Assembly (NCBI GenBank): GCA_945643635.1
Contig: CALZFC010000017.1
Span: forward strand, 1,702,501-1,766,500
Reading direction: 5' to 3'
From: Allodiplogaster sudhausi
Lineage: Eukaryota > Nematoda > Chromadorea > Rhabditida > Diplogasteridae
Length of the DNA stretch: 64,000 bases
Shown here: positions 48,308-59,130 of the stretch, piece by piece
How positions within the stretch are numbered: position 1 is the stretch's first letter
Layout of the letters: every line of letters starts with the position of its first letter
Made by a program: the position numbers and the translations under genes
Notes under the pieces: generated by a model
Told to the model about the DNA's origin: nothing
Seen by the model: the letters and a program-made list of their open reading frames with translations, nothing else
The model's database searches: none

Positions 48308-48498
48308 CTTCTCTGCTACCCTACCGCTATTCCATGCTCTTTTACTTTCATCCACCCTCCATCCTTATTTCTTTCATTCAAGACGATAAACTGCGATAAA
48401 AACACTGCCAATTTATTTTTAGCAGTATTTATCACGTTCACAATCAATGTACAAAAAAAAACATGGTTTGCAACAATCAAATGGGGCCACAGAACTAT

Positions 48499-49839
48499 TC
48501 AACGTCGGGGAGCTGTCGAGGGGGTGGTCGTGGTGGTGGTGAACAGGAATGAACGCCGAGGTGCAGCTGCCATTGAGGATGTAGAAAGCGGGAGGGAGAT
48601 GGCGAAGGGCGTCTCGGAGAGGAACCCGGGGAGGTCACGAAACTGTAATAGTAGGAAAGGTTAGGATGGAAGAAAGCAGCGAAGGAAGTAAAGAAACTCT
48701 ACCCAGTAACATGGTATATCACTTCACTCATCAATCCCCCTACTTACAACATCGGCTGGAACACAAGCCAAGATTATCGCACATGTATTGGCGTAATGCT
48801 TTAAGGGATGCACGAAAATGATAAATTATAAGAATAAAAATGAAAATAAGTTATGATACATTTAATGGTTGATAAAGGTTGAACATGTCTTTATAAAAAA
48901 GATAAACCTTTGATACCGTCGCACCTCGTGATCGCTGGCGCCGGCGGCCGAGGTCTCCGAATGCAACTACAAAGTAGAATATATTTCAATTAATAAAAAA
49001 AGATCCAAATTATTAAAAAAAACCAAAAGCACATTAGATATCCCCGCTCTAATTCGAGTAGTTAAACAAATTTAATAAATAAACCAAGAATTTCACACAA
49101 ATTCCCATCCTTAACCTCGAAAGAATCGTAACCCTTCTTACATTATTGAATCCAATAATGTTCCAATCACATACAAACAGCTGAAAGAGTTTTACCGCCT
49201 CCTATCGAATACCCAAAATCATAAACATTCAAATAATATTCTAAAGCATTTTGGCAACACTACCTCACCCGATCTTGAAAAAGGAATACAAAAGGAATAC
49301 ATAAAAAAATTTATATAATGTATGAAAGGAAAAATAAAATTGAAGAAATCTAAAGCAGAAAAAAAATATGTAATACACTACTATAGCGCCTACATATTGC
49401 TTGTAAACACAAAAGAACAGCGCCCATTGCGAGTACCCTTGGCTCTGCCAGGTATATCCAATAGAAAAGAAAGTCAAGACAAACCCGCGAAGACGAGCCA
49501 CTGCTCGTCGCCGGGATCCCCTCTCGACGGCCACCGTCCAGTCGGCCGAATCATCAAGCGCCACAGTGCGCGCGGACTTCACGCAGATCTGCATAAAAAA
49601 ATGCCGAATCAAAGTGATAGAGGATTTCTACCAAATTCAAGTGTTATAAGTTCATAAAAAGCGGACAAGGGGCAATAATTTGAGAAATCAGGGGCATAGC
49701 CCCGAACAGTGTGAATTGAATTAGCAAAAAAAAGAATAAAAACCAAAACAATCAATCACAAACAAACCAAAGATGTAGGCCCTCGCGTCCCGTGGCGCCG
49801 GCGGAGCCGCTCTCCGACGGCTTCCACAATGTCGCCACT
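48499..49839 (-). CDS. Fragmentary minus-strand gene, unrecognised
   Basis: GC-rich blocks with good acceptors stand out from AT-rich DNA: 49839-49771 (GDIVEAVGERLRRRHGTRGP), 49588-49485 (ICVKSARTVALDDSADWTVA, then VERGSRRRAVARLRG), 48966-48908 and 48642-48499 (FRDLPGFLSETPFAISLPLS, then FTTTTTTPSTAPRR and stop). A possible first exon near 50217 starts MTLVEPTERNAVRSRRRR. The first two blocks join in phase but the third and fourth do not with the obvious donors. It may be a decayed or misjoined gene. No family recognised; the Arg-rich and Thr-rich stretches are low complexity. Confidence 0.3.
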
Positions 49840-50601
49840 AAAAGAAGCTTATGATATCAATAACATTGAATAATTGCATTAAAAATGCTTTTTATTAAGC
49901 GGAACAACGAAATATAAAAAAAAAGAACGAAGAAAACGCGTCGAAACTCGTTTGAAAGCCGAGCAAGCTCGCACTTTCCATATACTTGTGTTGATGCGCA
50001 GCGGCGCGAGAGCGCGAATTTTGAATTTGCATTTTGACAAAATTTTCTCAGCTTGAGTTTTGCAGTGCAAATATTTCATGTTGAAATGCCGCTTTTCACT
50101 GTTTCGTTTTAAAAACTTTTATTTGGCCACTTTATTCATTACAAGCTGCCAGCTTCGAGTGAGCCGTCTCCTTCTGGACCGAACCGCGTTGCGTTCCGTC
50201 GGCTCGACCAATGTCATGTTTACTCGAGGTTATTCACTCTTTCATTCTCATTTTCTTATTTTATTTCTAATGTTTCATACAACTATGCATTACGCACATT
50301 TAATGAACCGTATATTGTGCTAGCATTCGTGAGTTTTCAAATTTTTTTAATGTGTTTGGAAACAGCGATATTTCATCACAATGTCTTATGCTAAAAGCTA
50401 AATACTTTGTGTTTTATCGTTTTATTTTTGACACTGAAATTTTAATACGGATAACATAGTGCTGATTGCTATTTGTTCGCTTAAAGCCGGCATATTGCAT
50501 CATGAACGTCATATTTCGAATTTGAGTCAAATCATTCTTGGAACCTTGCCAACAACTAGTTACTTTTCCAGCAGCTCGCTCGACTGGAAGTTCACTGAAA
50601 G

Positions 50602-51165
50602 ATGCCGCTCGCACGTGATATTCTGCATCCGGACCCGGTTAAGGAGCGCGTGCGCTGCAAGCTCAAGCGCCTCGCCCAGCACCCGAACTCCTTCTTCATG
50701 GACGTCAAGTGCCCCGGCTGCTACAAGATCACCACCGTCTTCAGGTTCATAGCCAGCCTTTTTATATGGAAAGCTTCCATTTGTTGGGGTCTTTGATTTG
50801 AAACGGCAAGACCTTGTTCCTTTTGAATAACATCACTCTGAAGCGGGAATGGAATTGAATAATTGCTGCTATATTCTTTCTCGCTGAATACGGAATCCTC
50901 TTTTCTATTTCATCATTGACCGTTAAATACAAAAGTTTTCCTGTTTAAAATTCTTTTCCTGTTGCAGAGCAGCTTAACCAAACTAGTTTCCTTTGATTAT
51001 TTTTAGTGTGTTTCAAAGTCCTGCAGTTTTAGACATTGTTTAAAAAGAACAAATTACCTCCGTGAATGTAATTTGTTTTATTTATTGTTAAATTGTTGAT
51101 TCCTTTTACAGGCATTCCCATGGCCATCTGCTCAGGATCCAATGCAAGGGACTTCCCGCGCAAGG
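50602..51165 (+). pseudogene. rps-27: Ribosomal protein eS27 (RPS27) partial copy, second exon degenerate
   Basis: Exon 1 (50602-50744) encodes [20 protein letters not shown], then [20 protein letters not shown] and YKITTVF, nearly the standard eS27 N-terminal half with its first zinc-ribbon CPGC. A good donor follows. The next acceptor (51111) opens an exon that should give SHA..V.C.GC, but the matching codons (GCCATCTGCTCAGGATCC, ICSGS) are one frame off and the second CxxC has lost a cysteine. No trace of the C-terminal L.EGCSFR block exists before the next gene. A functional copy must lie elsewhere. It has an intron, so it is a duplicated fragment and not a retrocopy. Confidence 0.75.
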
Positions 51166-51962
51166 TTCATTTAGATTCAGTTCTTGTTGTACTAAAGAAC
51201 AGCAGGGGTTTCTTGTTGACGTGCATCTAATGTGTTTTGCCTTTGCTAGCTATAAATAATGCACTCTTAACGTTCAACAAAGTCGGTTTTTGCCCGGAGG
51301 TACTGTGATTAAGCCTTATCAAGCTATTATTATATTACTCTAGATTACAAAGTGATAAAGTAGAAATGAAAGTAATGCTAATAGAAAAGAATAACAAGTG
51401 CGTAAGTTGACATTGCTTTGCAGTGGATCATGACTGAGATGGCGACGTACGCCTATTCGAATGTCATCGTGCCCCTCTACGAGACTCTCGGCCCCGACGC
51501 ATGCGCCTTCCCTGCCCACCAGCCTCCTTCTCCTCACTCGCACATCGTCGCCTCCGCTCTTCTCACTCTCTCCGGCTTCATCTACATCTTCGCCGTTATC
51601 CACGCTGCTTGGCTAGTTCTTGTATGTGTTTACTTAGTCACATACATCATGTGACGACTTTTTTAAAAATAGTCGGCGACTCAGATTATCTTCTTTATAT
51701 CTTTTCAAAATTCATATCTTTTCGTGCATTTTTCCACCACTTGTCCTTGTTTCATGAAAATAGACAATGAACGTACTGAGTTCAGCCGCACGATTAATCT
51801 CCCTCGAGGACACAGACAAGCGTCTCTGACATGTCCAGGACATTTTATTGTCCAAGACATTTCAGAGACAATTTGTAGACATGTCAGGGACAAATTTTCC
51901 AAAATGAAAGCGAAGGGAGGAGGCCAAACTTTCATATTTTTAAATAGTTTACTCCTTTTTTA

Positions 51963-53193
51963 ATGTCAAATGTATTTAATTTTCGTCTGAAAATGTCGAG
52001 TTACGTCTTGAACTTCGGGAGCCAACAACGGCGTCCGAATCTGCTGTATGCCCGAAGAAACTTCATTGAGCTGTGCCTGCCGAATGAGGATCTCTTTGTT
52101 CGACGACATCGATTTAGCCCCATGGATGTCATTTTTCTGAAACGGCTTCTCTCTCCCTGGCTCAACCAGTACATGATCAAGAACTGGACAATTTCGCCGT
52201 CTCATCAAGTTAACTACCAGACATGTTATGAATGTGTTTAGTATGAAGAATGCATGAATCAGGTGCTCATTGTTCTCCGATATCTGCTCAGCAACGCTCC
52301 ATTGATTGTTCTCGCCGACGTCCTTGGATGCTGCGAATCTACCGTCAGGAACTGCCTCTGGCGCCTCATAACAGGAATTGAGGCGATTTCGCCTGAATCG
52401 ATTCGGTTTCCAGTCGACTCCATCGCTTACTGCCGACAATCAGCCGAAGCGTTCTCAAAACGCGCCAATTTACAAGTCAAATGTTTTTAAATGAAAGAAA
52501 ATAAGCTATTTTTTTGCAAATTATTTAAAAAGATCTCTTTACAGAATTAAATGAGTATTAAAAATTGTTTTAAAATGAGTCAAATTATGAAATTCATAAA
52601 AATTTATTTGAGATGTGATTGGCATCGTGGATGGGACCTTGATTCCCATCGCCTCACCCACTCTCGCGCCATGGCAGTTTCGATGCCGCAAGGAGTACAC
52701 CGCTATTAATGCCCTTCTTGTTGTCGATGCTTATGGTAGAATTATTTATGCCAACTGTACGTGGCCAGGATCATGCCACGATAGCTTCATTTTAAGATTT
52801 TCGGAACTAGGAAGTGCGATCTCTCAGGGCACAATACCTCCCGGATATGTGATCTTGGGAGACAAGGGGTTTCCCAATGGTGCTCATATTGTCACCCCTC
52901 TCCGCAGACCAAACACCCCTCAAGAATGTGACTTTAACAACGTGCACAAGCGAGTTCGTGTCCTCGTAGAGCAGGCAATTGGAGTGTTGAAGGCGCGGTT
53001 CCGCATTCTCTCTACGAGAATTCGGCTTACTCCAACCATGGCCTCTCGTTCCATTCATGCCTGCTGTGTCCTCCATAACATCCTTATTGATCGTGTAACC
53101 GGAGGCTTTCCGATCGGAAATGTGATTCTCGGAAGAATGCCCCACCCTCCTGTGGGAATTGACCCGCGTCAGCACATGATTAACTACATTTAG
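51963..53193 (+). CDS. PIF/Harbinger transposase (DDE_Tnp_4, HARBI1-like)
   Basis: Three blocks. 51963-52210: MSSYVLNFGSQQRRPNLLYA, then RHRFSPMDVIFLKRLLSPWL. 52262-52477: helix-turn-helix LADVLGCCESTVRNCLWRLI. 52613-53193: catalytic domain. The DDE residues are present: IVDGT (Asp codon 52630), LGDKGFP (Asp 52861) and VRVLVEQAIGVLKARF (Glu 52969), and the C-terminal H.ACCVLHN motif characteristic of HARBI1-like enzymes. Block 1 to 2 joins in phase. Block 2 to 3 does not with the visible donor (52478) and acceptor (52612), which are one base out, so the protein may be inactive or an alternative site is used. Confidence 0.85.
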
Positions 53194-53410
53194 ATATATT
53201 TCCTTTGAGTTGTACACTAACAAACACTCCCAATGTTATCCAACTTTGTTCCAACAATAAACAGTTCCAACAACAAACGGTTAACAAAATTTCTATTCTC
53301 ACAAACTGAATACAAATATTCTATTTTTATTCTCGTTAACTCTGAATAAATGATAGTCTATTATGCATCTTTAGAAAGAATGACTATGCTAAAGAGCACC
53401 ATTCTTCTAA

Positions 53411-54737
53411 CAAGGGAACCATCTGAAGATAAGTTGGAGAATTTTGATCTCACCTATCCAGATCGATAGTCCAAGTCGAGAAATGATGATAACCATTTTT
53501 ACTTTTTCCTTAATGGCCTCTGGCGATTTTATATTGATTTTTAAATTTTGCATAAAATCGCGGATTTAGTGACCTTGCCATTGTCAATGTGTCACTTAAG
53601 CAATTAAACATGGCCTGCGCGGCGCAGTGGGATGCGCGCTCGCCTGCAGTTTTGAGCGTCGCAGGTTCGAACCCCATTCGGTTCAAATATTTTGCTGCAG
53701 TTTTGCAAGTTCAAATTTGAAGAAGTACATAAAGAGAAAATTTTTTCAATGAGAGGAGAGTGCATATACACTTTAAATTGGTGTTAAAAAATTTTTACTT
53801 GTGTATAAGGGCATTCCGTGTTGGATGGTGTTCAATTCGCCCTTGCTTGCGAATCCACTATCAACCTATTCAGTGGGGCCTACCCCAAAAAGTCGAGGAA
53901 AAAAATTTCCCCGAAAATCACCACAGGGGGGTAATTTGGTGCGAGGATTGCGAATATCTAGTTTATTTTTAATTCTGAAGTCATTTAAAAAAAAGTTACG
54001 GTAAGTAGGTATGCGGTATAAATTCCAAAAAAGAAGTACGGCGTAAACAACAAGAAGTATGTAGACTATCTGTCCGAGTTCCTGTTGAGGAAACAGTTCG
54101 GAAAACAGAAAGGAGTCTTCTTCCACAAAAGGAGATCAAAACAAATTTCTATATTTTTTTTAATGACTTCAGAATTAAAAATAAACTAGATATTCGCAAT
54201 CCTCGCACCAAATTACCCCCTCTGGTGATTTTCGGGGAAAGTTTTTTCCTCGACTTTTTTGGGGTAGGCCCCACCGAATAGGTTGATAGTGGATTCGCAA
54301 GCAAGGGCGAATTGAACACCATCCAACACGGAATGCCCTTATACACAAGTAAAAAATTTTTTAACACCAATTTAAAGTGTATATGCACTCTCCTCTCATT
54401 GAAAAAATTTTCTCTTTATGTACTTCTTCAAATTTGAACTTGCAAAACTGCAGCAAAATATTTGAACCGAATGGGGTTCGAACCTGCGACGCTCAAAACT
54501 GCAGGCGAGCGCGCATCCCACTGCGCCGCGCAGGCCATGTTTAATTGCTTAAGTGACACATTGACAATGGCAAGGTCACTAAATCCGCGATTTTATGCAA
54601 AATTTAAAAATCAATATAAAATCGCCAGAGGCCATTAAGGAAAAAGTAAAAATGGTTATCATCATTTCTCGACTTGGACTATCGATCTGGATAGGTGAGA
54701 TCAAAATTCTCCAACTTATCTTCAGACGGTTCCCTTG
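53411..54737. mobile_element. Foldback element with TAA duplications, nested in the Harbinger transposon
   Basis: Arms 53411-53994 and 54154-54737 are near-perfect reverse complements (584 bases each). Ends CAAGGGAACC...GGTTCCCTTG are flanked by TAA on both sides (53408-53410, 54738-54740), the TWA target of Harbinger-type MITEs. Each arm carries a tRNA-like A box and B box. The loop (about 160 bases) contains an open stretch reading NNKKYVDYLSEFLLRKQFGK that faintly recalls the C-terminal helix of ISXO2/Merlin-type transposases. As a MITE it would be mobilised in trans. Confidence 0.85.
53612..53690 (+). promoter_or_regulatory. tRNA-like pol III A and B boxes in the foldback arm
   Basis: GGCGCAGTGGGATGCGC (53621) resembles the D-arm/A box of initiator-type tRNAs and GGTTCGAACCC (53664-53674) is an excellent B box, about 33 bases apart as in real tRNAs. 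The acceptor arms do not pair, so it is tRNA-derived and not a tRNA gene. An inverted copy lies at about 54457-54537 on the minus strand, so the two could be transcribed toward each other through the loop. Confidence 0.6.
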
Positions 54738-54778
54738 TAAGTAAACTGATAAAAAGGGGGAAATTGATCTAAAAACAT

Positions 54779-56607
54779 CTAGGCAAGGGTAGAGCCAGAC
54801 ACACTGGGTTCCAACGCTGGGTCCATTCCATCAGCGAATATGGCGGGGACGTACTGCGTACCATTCTCCTTCGCAGTACGCAGAAGGAAGTTCTCGTTGT
54901 GTGTGCGTGGAGACTGGGGAGCATCAACAAGTTCGTACGTCGTACTGCGGTCGAAGAAGCTCGTCGCCGTCTCCATCATCTCGACTACCTTCTGACCAAT
55001 AGCAGACATGGTCTGCATGGCAGACTTCATTGCGGCGAATGCCTCGATCTCCGTCTTAATGAAAATATTGTATAAAGAATGTACTTAATGAAAAGGAAAT
55101 ATTTAAAGAAAGTGTACCGTATGTACGAAAGTGTACCGTATAAGTTACGGTATAGTGTACCGTATAGTAAACCAAATATGATCATGTAAGATAAAAAAGA
55201 ATCGGATAACTCAACTCATTTAAGAAAGATTAAACAATAACCTGTACTAGTTCAAGCTGCTTACGGCGGAGAAGAGCATCTGAAGCTGCTCGACTCGTGC
55301 CAGGTGAACGATACTCCTCCTCAAATGAAAATGCGTACTTTTTATGGTCAATAATAATAAAAGAAAATAAATTAAAATCGATAGTAATTGAAAATTCGTG
55401 GAATATGTTTCAAAAGAACCTGTCCTGCCAGGAATCTTTCGTTCCTAGCGAGAACTCGGGGGGCGCGGAAGCTCGATTCTTCCCCTTCCTCTCCAAAAGA
55501 TGGCTTCCTTGCAGGGAGTCGCGGGGCGCGGAAGCTCGATGCTGCCTGCTGCTCTCCAACAGATGACTTCCTAGCAGGGAGTCGCGGGCCGCGGACGCTT
55601 GATGCCTCATCCGCGTCATCCTCGTCTAAGACGGATGGCGGCGACCTCTTCTTAAATTCGTACTTCAAAGTGATATCATTTTTAACACATTAAAAATTAA
55701 AAGTAAATACGGGAATGACATGCTCCCAATGCCCGAAAGAAAACATTTAAACTTAAAAAAAATATTCCCAATGTGCAAAAGTTTTACATAAAGTTACAAA
55801 CAAATTCTAACCCTCCCAACTTGTGTTTCGGCGCCATCTTTGATTCCTGCGAACGCCGGGGTTTCGCCGTAGTAATCTACCATCATCCTTGAAGTGGCAT
55901 CATCATCCAGAGCTTCCATCTCGTCCAAATCTTCTTCTTCATCGAAGTCAACGCCTCCGCCCGTCGTTCCCGCATACCTGTAACACAAAATAGGGCTTAT
56001 GTGAAGAAAACATCAAACAAAGTTGTTGCGGAATGCCAATGATAAATAGATTTCGCTGCAAGATATGCAGATTCAATACATTTATTCGAATTGTACTTTA
56101 ATATTGGAAGAAAACAGCTAGATTGCAAGACGGATTTAAGCTCCGCTTCATTTTTTAAATTTAAAAGCTAGCCATTAAAAGCACTCAACACAGCTCTGCA
56201 ACAAGAATGTTTCAACTGCAAATGATATGCAACCTTGCCCGCCTCGCTGCTGCTGCTCTGGCATCCGCCGTGGCCCTGCTCAGCATCTTTTTCAACTGAG
56301 CGTCAGTTACCTCGCGACTGAAATTTAACTAAATAATTCACAAATCGTGCAAATCAAATTAAAGGTGCATAGATAAAACAAGAAAAAGCTAAATGCATTA
56401 GAGATTTTGCCCGTTTTAGGCACATATAATCTTTACAAAACACTTACTCAAATTTGATCTGGGCGTAGAGTCGAATATCCGCCCAGGCCTGTCTGCAGTT
56501 GCTTCAGGCTGCCGAGTCCGATTGTTCTCAACCAGTATATGTTTCCTCTTCATAATCTCCTGTAGCAGCAGCTTCTTCTGCTCGCCAGTTAAGTGGGCGG
56601 AACTCAT
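54779..56607 (-). CDS. Myb/SANT-like DNA-binding protein of the Harbinger element
   Basis: Harbinger elements encode a Myb-like partner that binds transposon ends and imports the transposase. Minus-strand exons: 56607-56448, 56317-56234, 55977-55812, 55662-55420, about 55336-55243, about 55054-54779. MSSAHLTGEQKKLLLQEIMK (first helix), CRQAWADIRLYAQIKF (third-helix region with the conserved Trp) and REVTDAQLKKMLSRATADAR (the QLKK block) are typical. The first helix and the Trp block lie in different frames of exon 1, so a small indel near 56500 may have inactivated it. The middle has three repeats of SS.R.PRLPARK (55450-55620); acidic FDEEEDLDEMEAL and a C-terminal helical tail follow. Opposite strand to the transposase. 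Confidence 0.7.
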
Positions 56608-57730
56608 CTATAAGAATAATGAAAAACACTCGATAATAATTCACAGAATTATAGTAAATGAAAGTAATAAAAAATGCAGTAAAAGAAATATCCTTTTTGA
56701 AAGCCGCTTCTCGCGCCAAAAGCGGTTGCTACAGTAAGCATAAACAGTACGATTGCGCGTTCAATAAGACAAAGTCATAACTTTTGTCTCGGAGACACGA
56801 AATGACATTCAGCGTGTTTGTTTCGCCTCTCTTCAAATTGCACACTCTCTCGTCTCCAGAGGATGTCCTGGACATTGTCCCGGACATTCTCGATGTCCAG
56901 GACAAAATATTTTTCCAAAAGTGTCTGAGACATTTCAAAGACACACGAGTGTCATATAGAAGACCCGTGTATTAATATAGGACTATTCCATAGTGTCCGG
57001 GACATTTGTCTGCCACCTCAGAAAATGTCTTGGACATGTCTTAGACATTTGTCCATGTCCTCGAGTAAGATTAATCGTGCGGCAGGATTCGCTACGGCAA
57101 GGATCAGCGTTGGCTGGCCGGCATCGTGGATAAGGCGTGGGCGACGTTGAAGGAAACGCGGCCGGTCGGTGCCTTGCTGTCGCTGTACTCGTTGTTCTCT
57201 GGCTTCGACTTGGAAATGGAGAAGCAGAAGCTGGCTGTCTTCTCTGACAAGACCGGCATTCAAATCGACCTCCCGACTCTGCCCGACTGGCTCGTGTCTG
57301 CTGTCGACTTCTTCAATCGAATGGTCAACGGCGCCCTCTCACTGCTTGATTCGACCGTTGAATCGACTGGAAAGGTTTATTCTATCTCTTTAGTTTCTGT
57401 CTCACTTCCTATAGGTTTTCGCTTTTTCTTCCTCTCTCTCTCTCGTAGTCTCTCTCTCTCTCTCCCCTCTCTCTCTCCATTTTTTGTTTGTTTATCGAGA
57501 AGATCTACTTTAGTTGCTTCACTGGACTCGAGTTGCCGCCCCCGATGGAAGAGGAGGACGTGAGACTAGAGGACTCACTCAGCGATGGGTCCTCCACCCA
57601 ACAGCCACCTCCCGTGCCCGAATATGTCGGAGGGGCCCTCAGACTTCCCAACAGCTTCCATGATGAAGATGAAGTCGACAGCGTTGAAGTTGAAGAAGAA
57701 GAGAAGAAGAAGAAGAATGACGTCACCTAA

Positions 57731-58341
57731 ATAACCTACCTACCTCCCCGTTCGGCCCACCGCAACCACCCTTATCCCCACTTCCTCGATCGATCTCTCA
57801 CCACCTCCACTCATAACTGCTTGTGTATTGCCAACACATATTGTTGTGAATGTATATTACTGCTCGTTTTAAAGATCTTGCTCATTTCTGTAAACTATCG
57901 CGGTGTTCTTAAAGGTCATATAAAGTTGTTCAATCGTTCATTCGGAGAATTCAACAAGCTTGCAATTCAAATCGATTTTCAGTGCACAAATAAATGAAAA
58001 CAGCAGGTTGTTTTTTTATAAACTCTAAACGCCGCGGAGACTTGTCACGTGCACCATCCCCATGTTTCTCGTCCCCTATTTCTCTTCGTCTTAACCTGTG
58101 AAATACGCTCGCTAAAATGCTCATTGGTATTAGTGTGTTGAAGATACTAAAGAAGAATGGAAGGGGATTGGTGGGGAAAAATGTCATTCGAATGTTAAAA
58201 ATCCTCTGAATAGTTCAACAGTGAGGAAGCGAATTGAACTATTGCCGGAAAAGCTGGCAATAGTTCATCACCGGCTGGCACGATAGTTCGGTCAGGGTGA
58301 ACAATGAAACCGAACTATCCGCAGCGTGATAATAGTTCGGA
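57731..58341. other. 3' flank of the split gene
   Basis: No coding signal. The first 100 bases are C-rich, then AT-rich; AACTATT palindromes begin at about 58234. Confidence 0.5.
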
Positions 58342-58439
58342 ACTATTTGCGCTGTGTGTGTCTTTCCCACAGCCTGCTGGTCTGAAGCTATTTCGTCCTT
58401 CCTTTTTTCTTATTTTGAAATATCCTGAAGCGATTTTCT

Positions 58440-59130
58440 CGCCAAACTGCAGATTAGGAAGAGTAAACGTGTAGATTTCAGTTGAGTTTCATGATCCTTT
58501 AATGTGAATAATACTGGGAAAATAAGGCGAGAATTGCGCAGGCTTGTCAATCAGGAGCAATTTTAATATATGTATTTACATACATACATATGTATGTGTT
58601 CATGTACATATTTATTTCCATCACGAACAACAGTAGTGCTCAAAACTTGTATATAACTCGTTGCGTCGTATAAAGACTTTATGTGAAACTTTCTTGTGTG
58701 GAACAAAATATTGTACTAGCCAGGGAATTCAACTCTTCCATGTCATTAACAGATGAAAAACCTGACAGGTTTACTGAATGAAATATGGCACATGATCATC
58801 ATTGTCGCATTCCAAACTAATATTTCCATATGACTGATCTTCTTCTATTGTGAATATCATTTGGTCACTAACAATAATATGCTGGCTAGACTTCTATCAG
58901 AAATCTCATGCGTTGTCGAAGAAGAAAGATGCTGGCAGATTCCATGCTCGCTCGTCTAGACGACCACCTGCAGGTCACATTCACAGGATAAATGAAGCAT
59001 CAAGTGACAAGTGTTCTTTTGACGGCAACTTTTAACGTCCAATAAACGCAACAAGTCTCCCTGAATTATAAAGAGCTGCAATATATAATCTCTCTTGGTT
59101 TCTGAATCTCTTTGTATGCTTGTCTGAAAA
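58440..59130. repeat. Dispersed repeat copy 2, partner at 47378-48078
   Basis: Same orientation as copy 1 with patchy identity, notably AACTCGTTGCGTCGTATA, ATTCAACTCTTCC and CTCGTCTAGACGACCACCTG. It contains an ACATACATATGTATGT microsatellite at 58578-58598 absent from copy 1. Confidence 0.65.

Larger units (their letters stand above)
51786..57082. mobile_element. PIF/Harbinger-type DNA transposon, 5.3 kb, CAG target duplication
   Basis: Inverted ends: CCGCACGATTAATC followed by CTCGAGGACA on both sides, continuing as about 55 bases of imperfect inverted repeat (CTGACATGTCCAGGACATTT against its partner). Arrays of GGACATGTCC-like palindromes fill the inner ends (51808-51900, 56860-57060). 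A CAG lies directly outside each end (51783-51785 and 57083-57085), a 3-base duplication as in this superfamily, though TWA is its usual target. It encodes a DDE transposase (plus) and a Myb-like protein (minus), the standard Harbinger pair. A 1.3 kb foldback element is inserted at 53411-54737, between the two genes. Confidence 0.85.
51424..57730 (+). pseudogene. Unrecognised membrane-protein gene split inside an exon by a Harbinger transposon
   Basis: The start follows TTTGCAG at 51423 with the ATG six bases later (51430), the spacing typical of a trans-splice site. Exon 1 (51424-51621) reads MTEMATYAYSNVIVPLYETL, then LLTLSGFIYIFAVIHAAWLVL, a membrane helix. Exon 2 resumes at 51685 (or a nearer AG at 51765) and reads MKIDNERTEF up to 51785. 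It continues at 57086 in the same frame with RIRYGKDQRWLAGIVDKAWA to 57374. Exon 3 (57503-57730) reads IYFSCFTGLELPPP, then an acidic Ser/Glu/Lys tail to TAA. Dropping the transposon and one CAG copy restores an uninterrupted frame. As it stands, transcripts would need to skip 5.3 kb, possibly through the AG at 57101. I do not know the family. Confidence 0.65.
48079..58358. mobile_element. Candidate 10.3 kb composite segment with inverted palindrome-rich ends
   Basis: Left end CACACAGCGCAGATAGT (48079), right end ACTATTTGCGCTGTGTG (58342-58358): 17-base inverted repeats with one mismatch. Just inside each end are clusters of GAACTATT/AATAGTTC half-palindromes (48127-48240 and 58234-58350), including a perfect stem GAACTATTGCC...GGCAATAGTTC at 58234-58264. 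The layout equals that of the 16486-19443 element, whose ends also start CACACA. Inside are a minus-strand GC-rich gene fragment, an rps-27 fragment and a host gene disrupted by a Harbinger element. A mobile nature is inference; no target duplication could be fixed because both flanks are CA/TG-rich. Confidence 0.4.

Noticed and set aside
53620..53690. Functional tRNA gene
   Set aside because: A and B boxes fit but the acceptor and T stems do not pair, and an inverted copy exists in the other arm.
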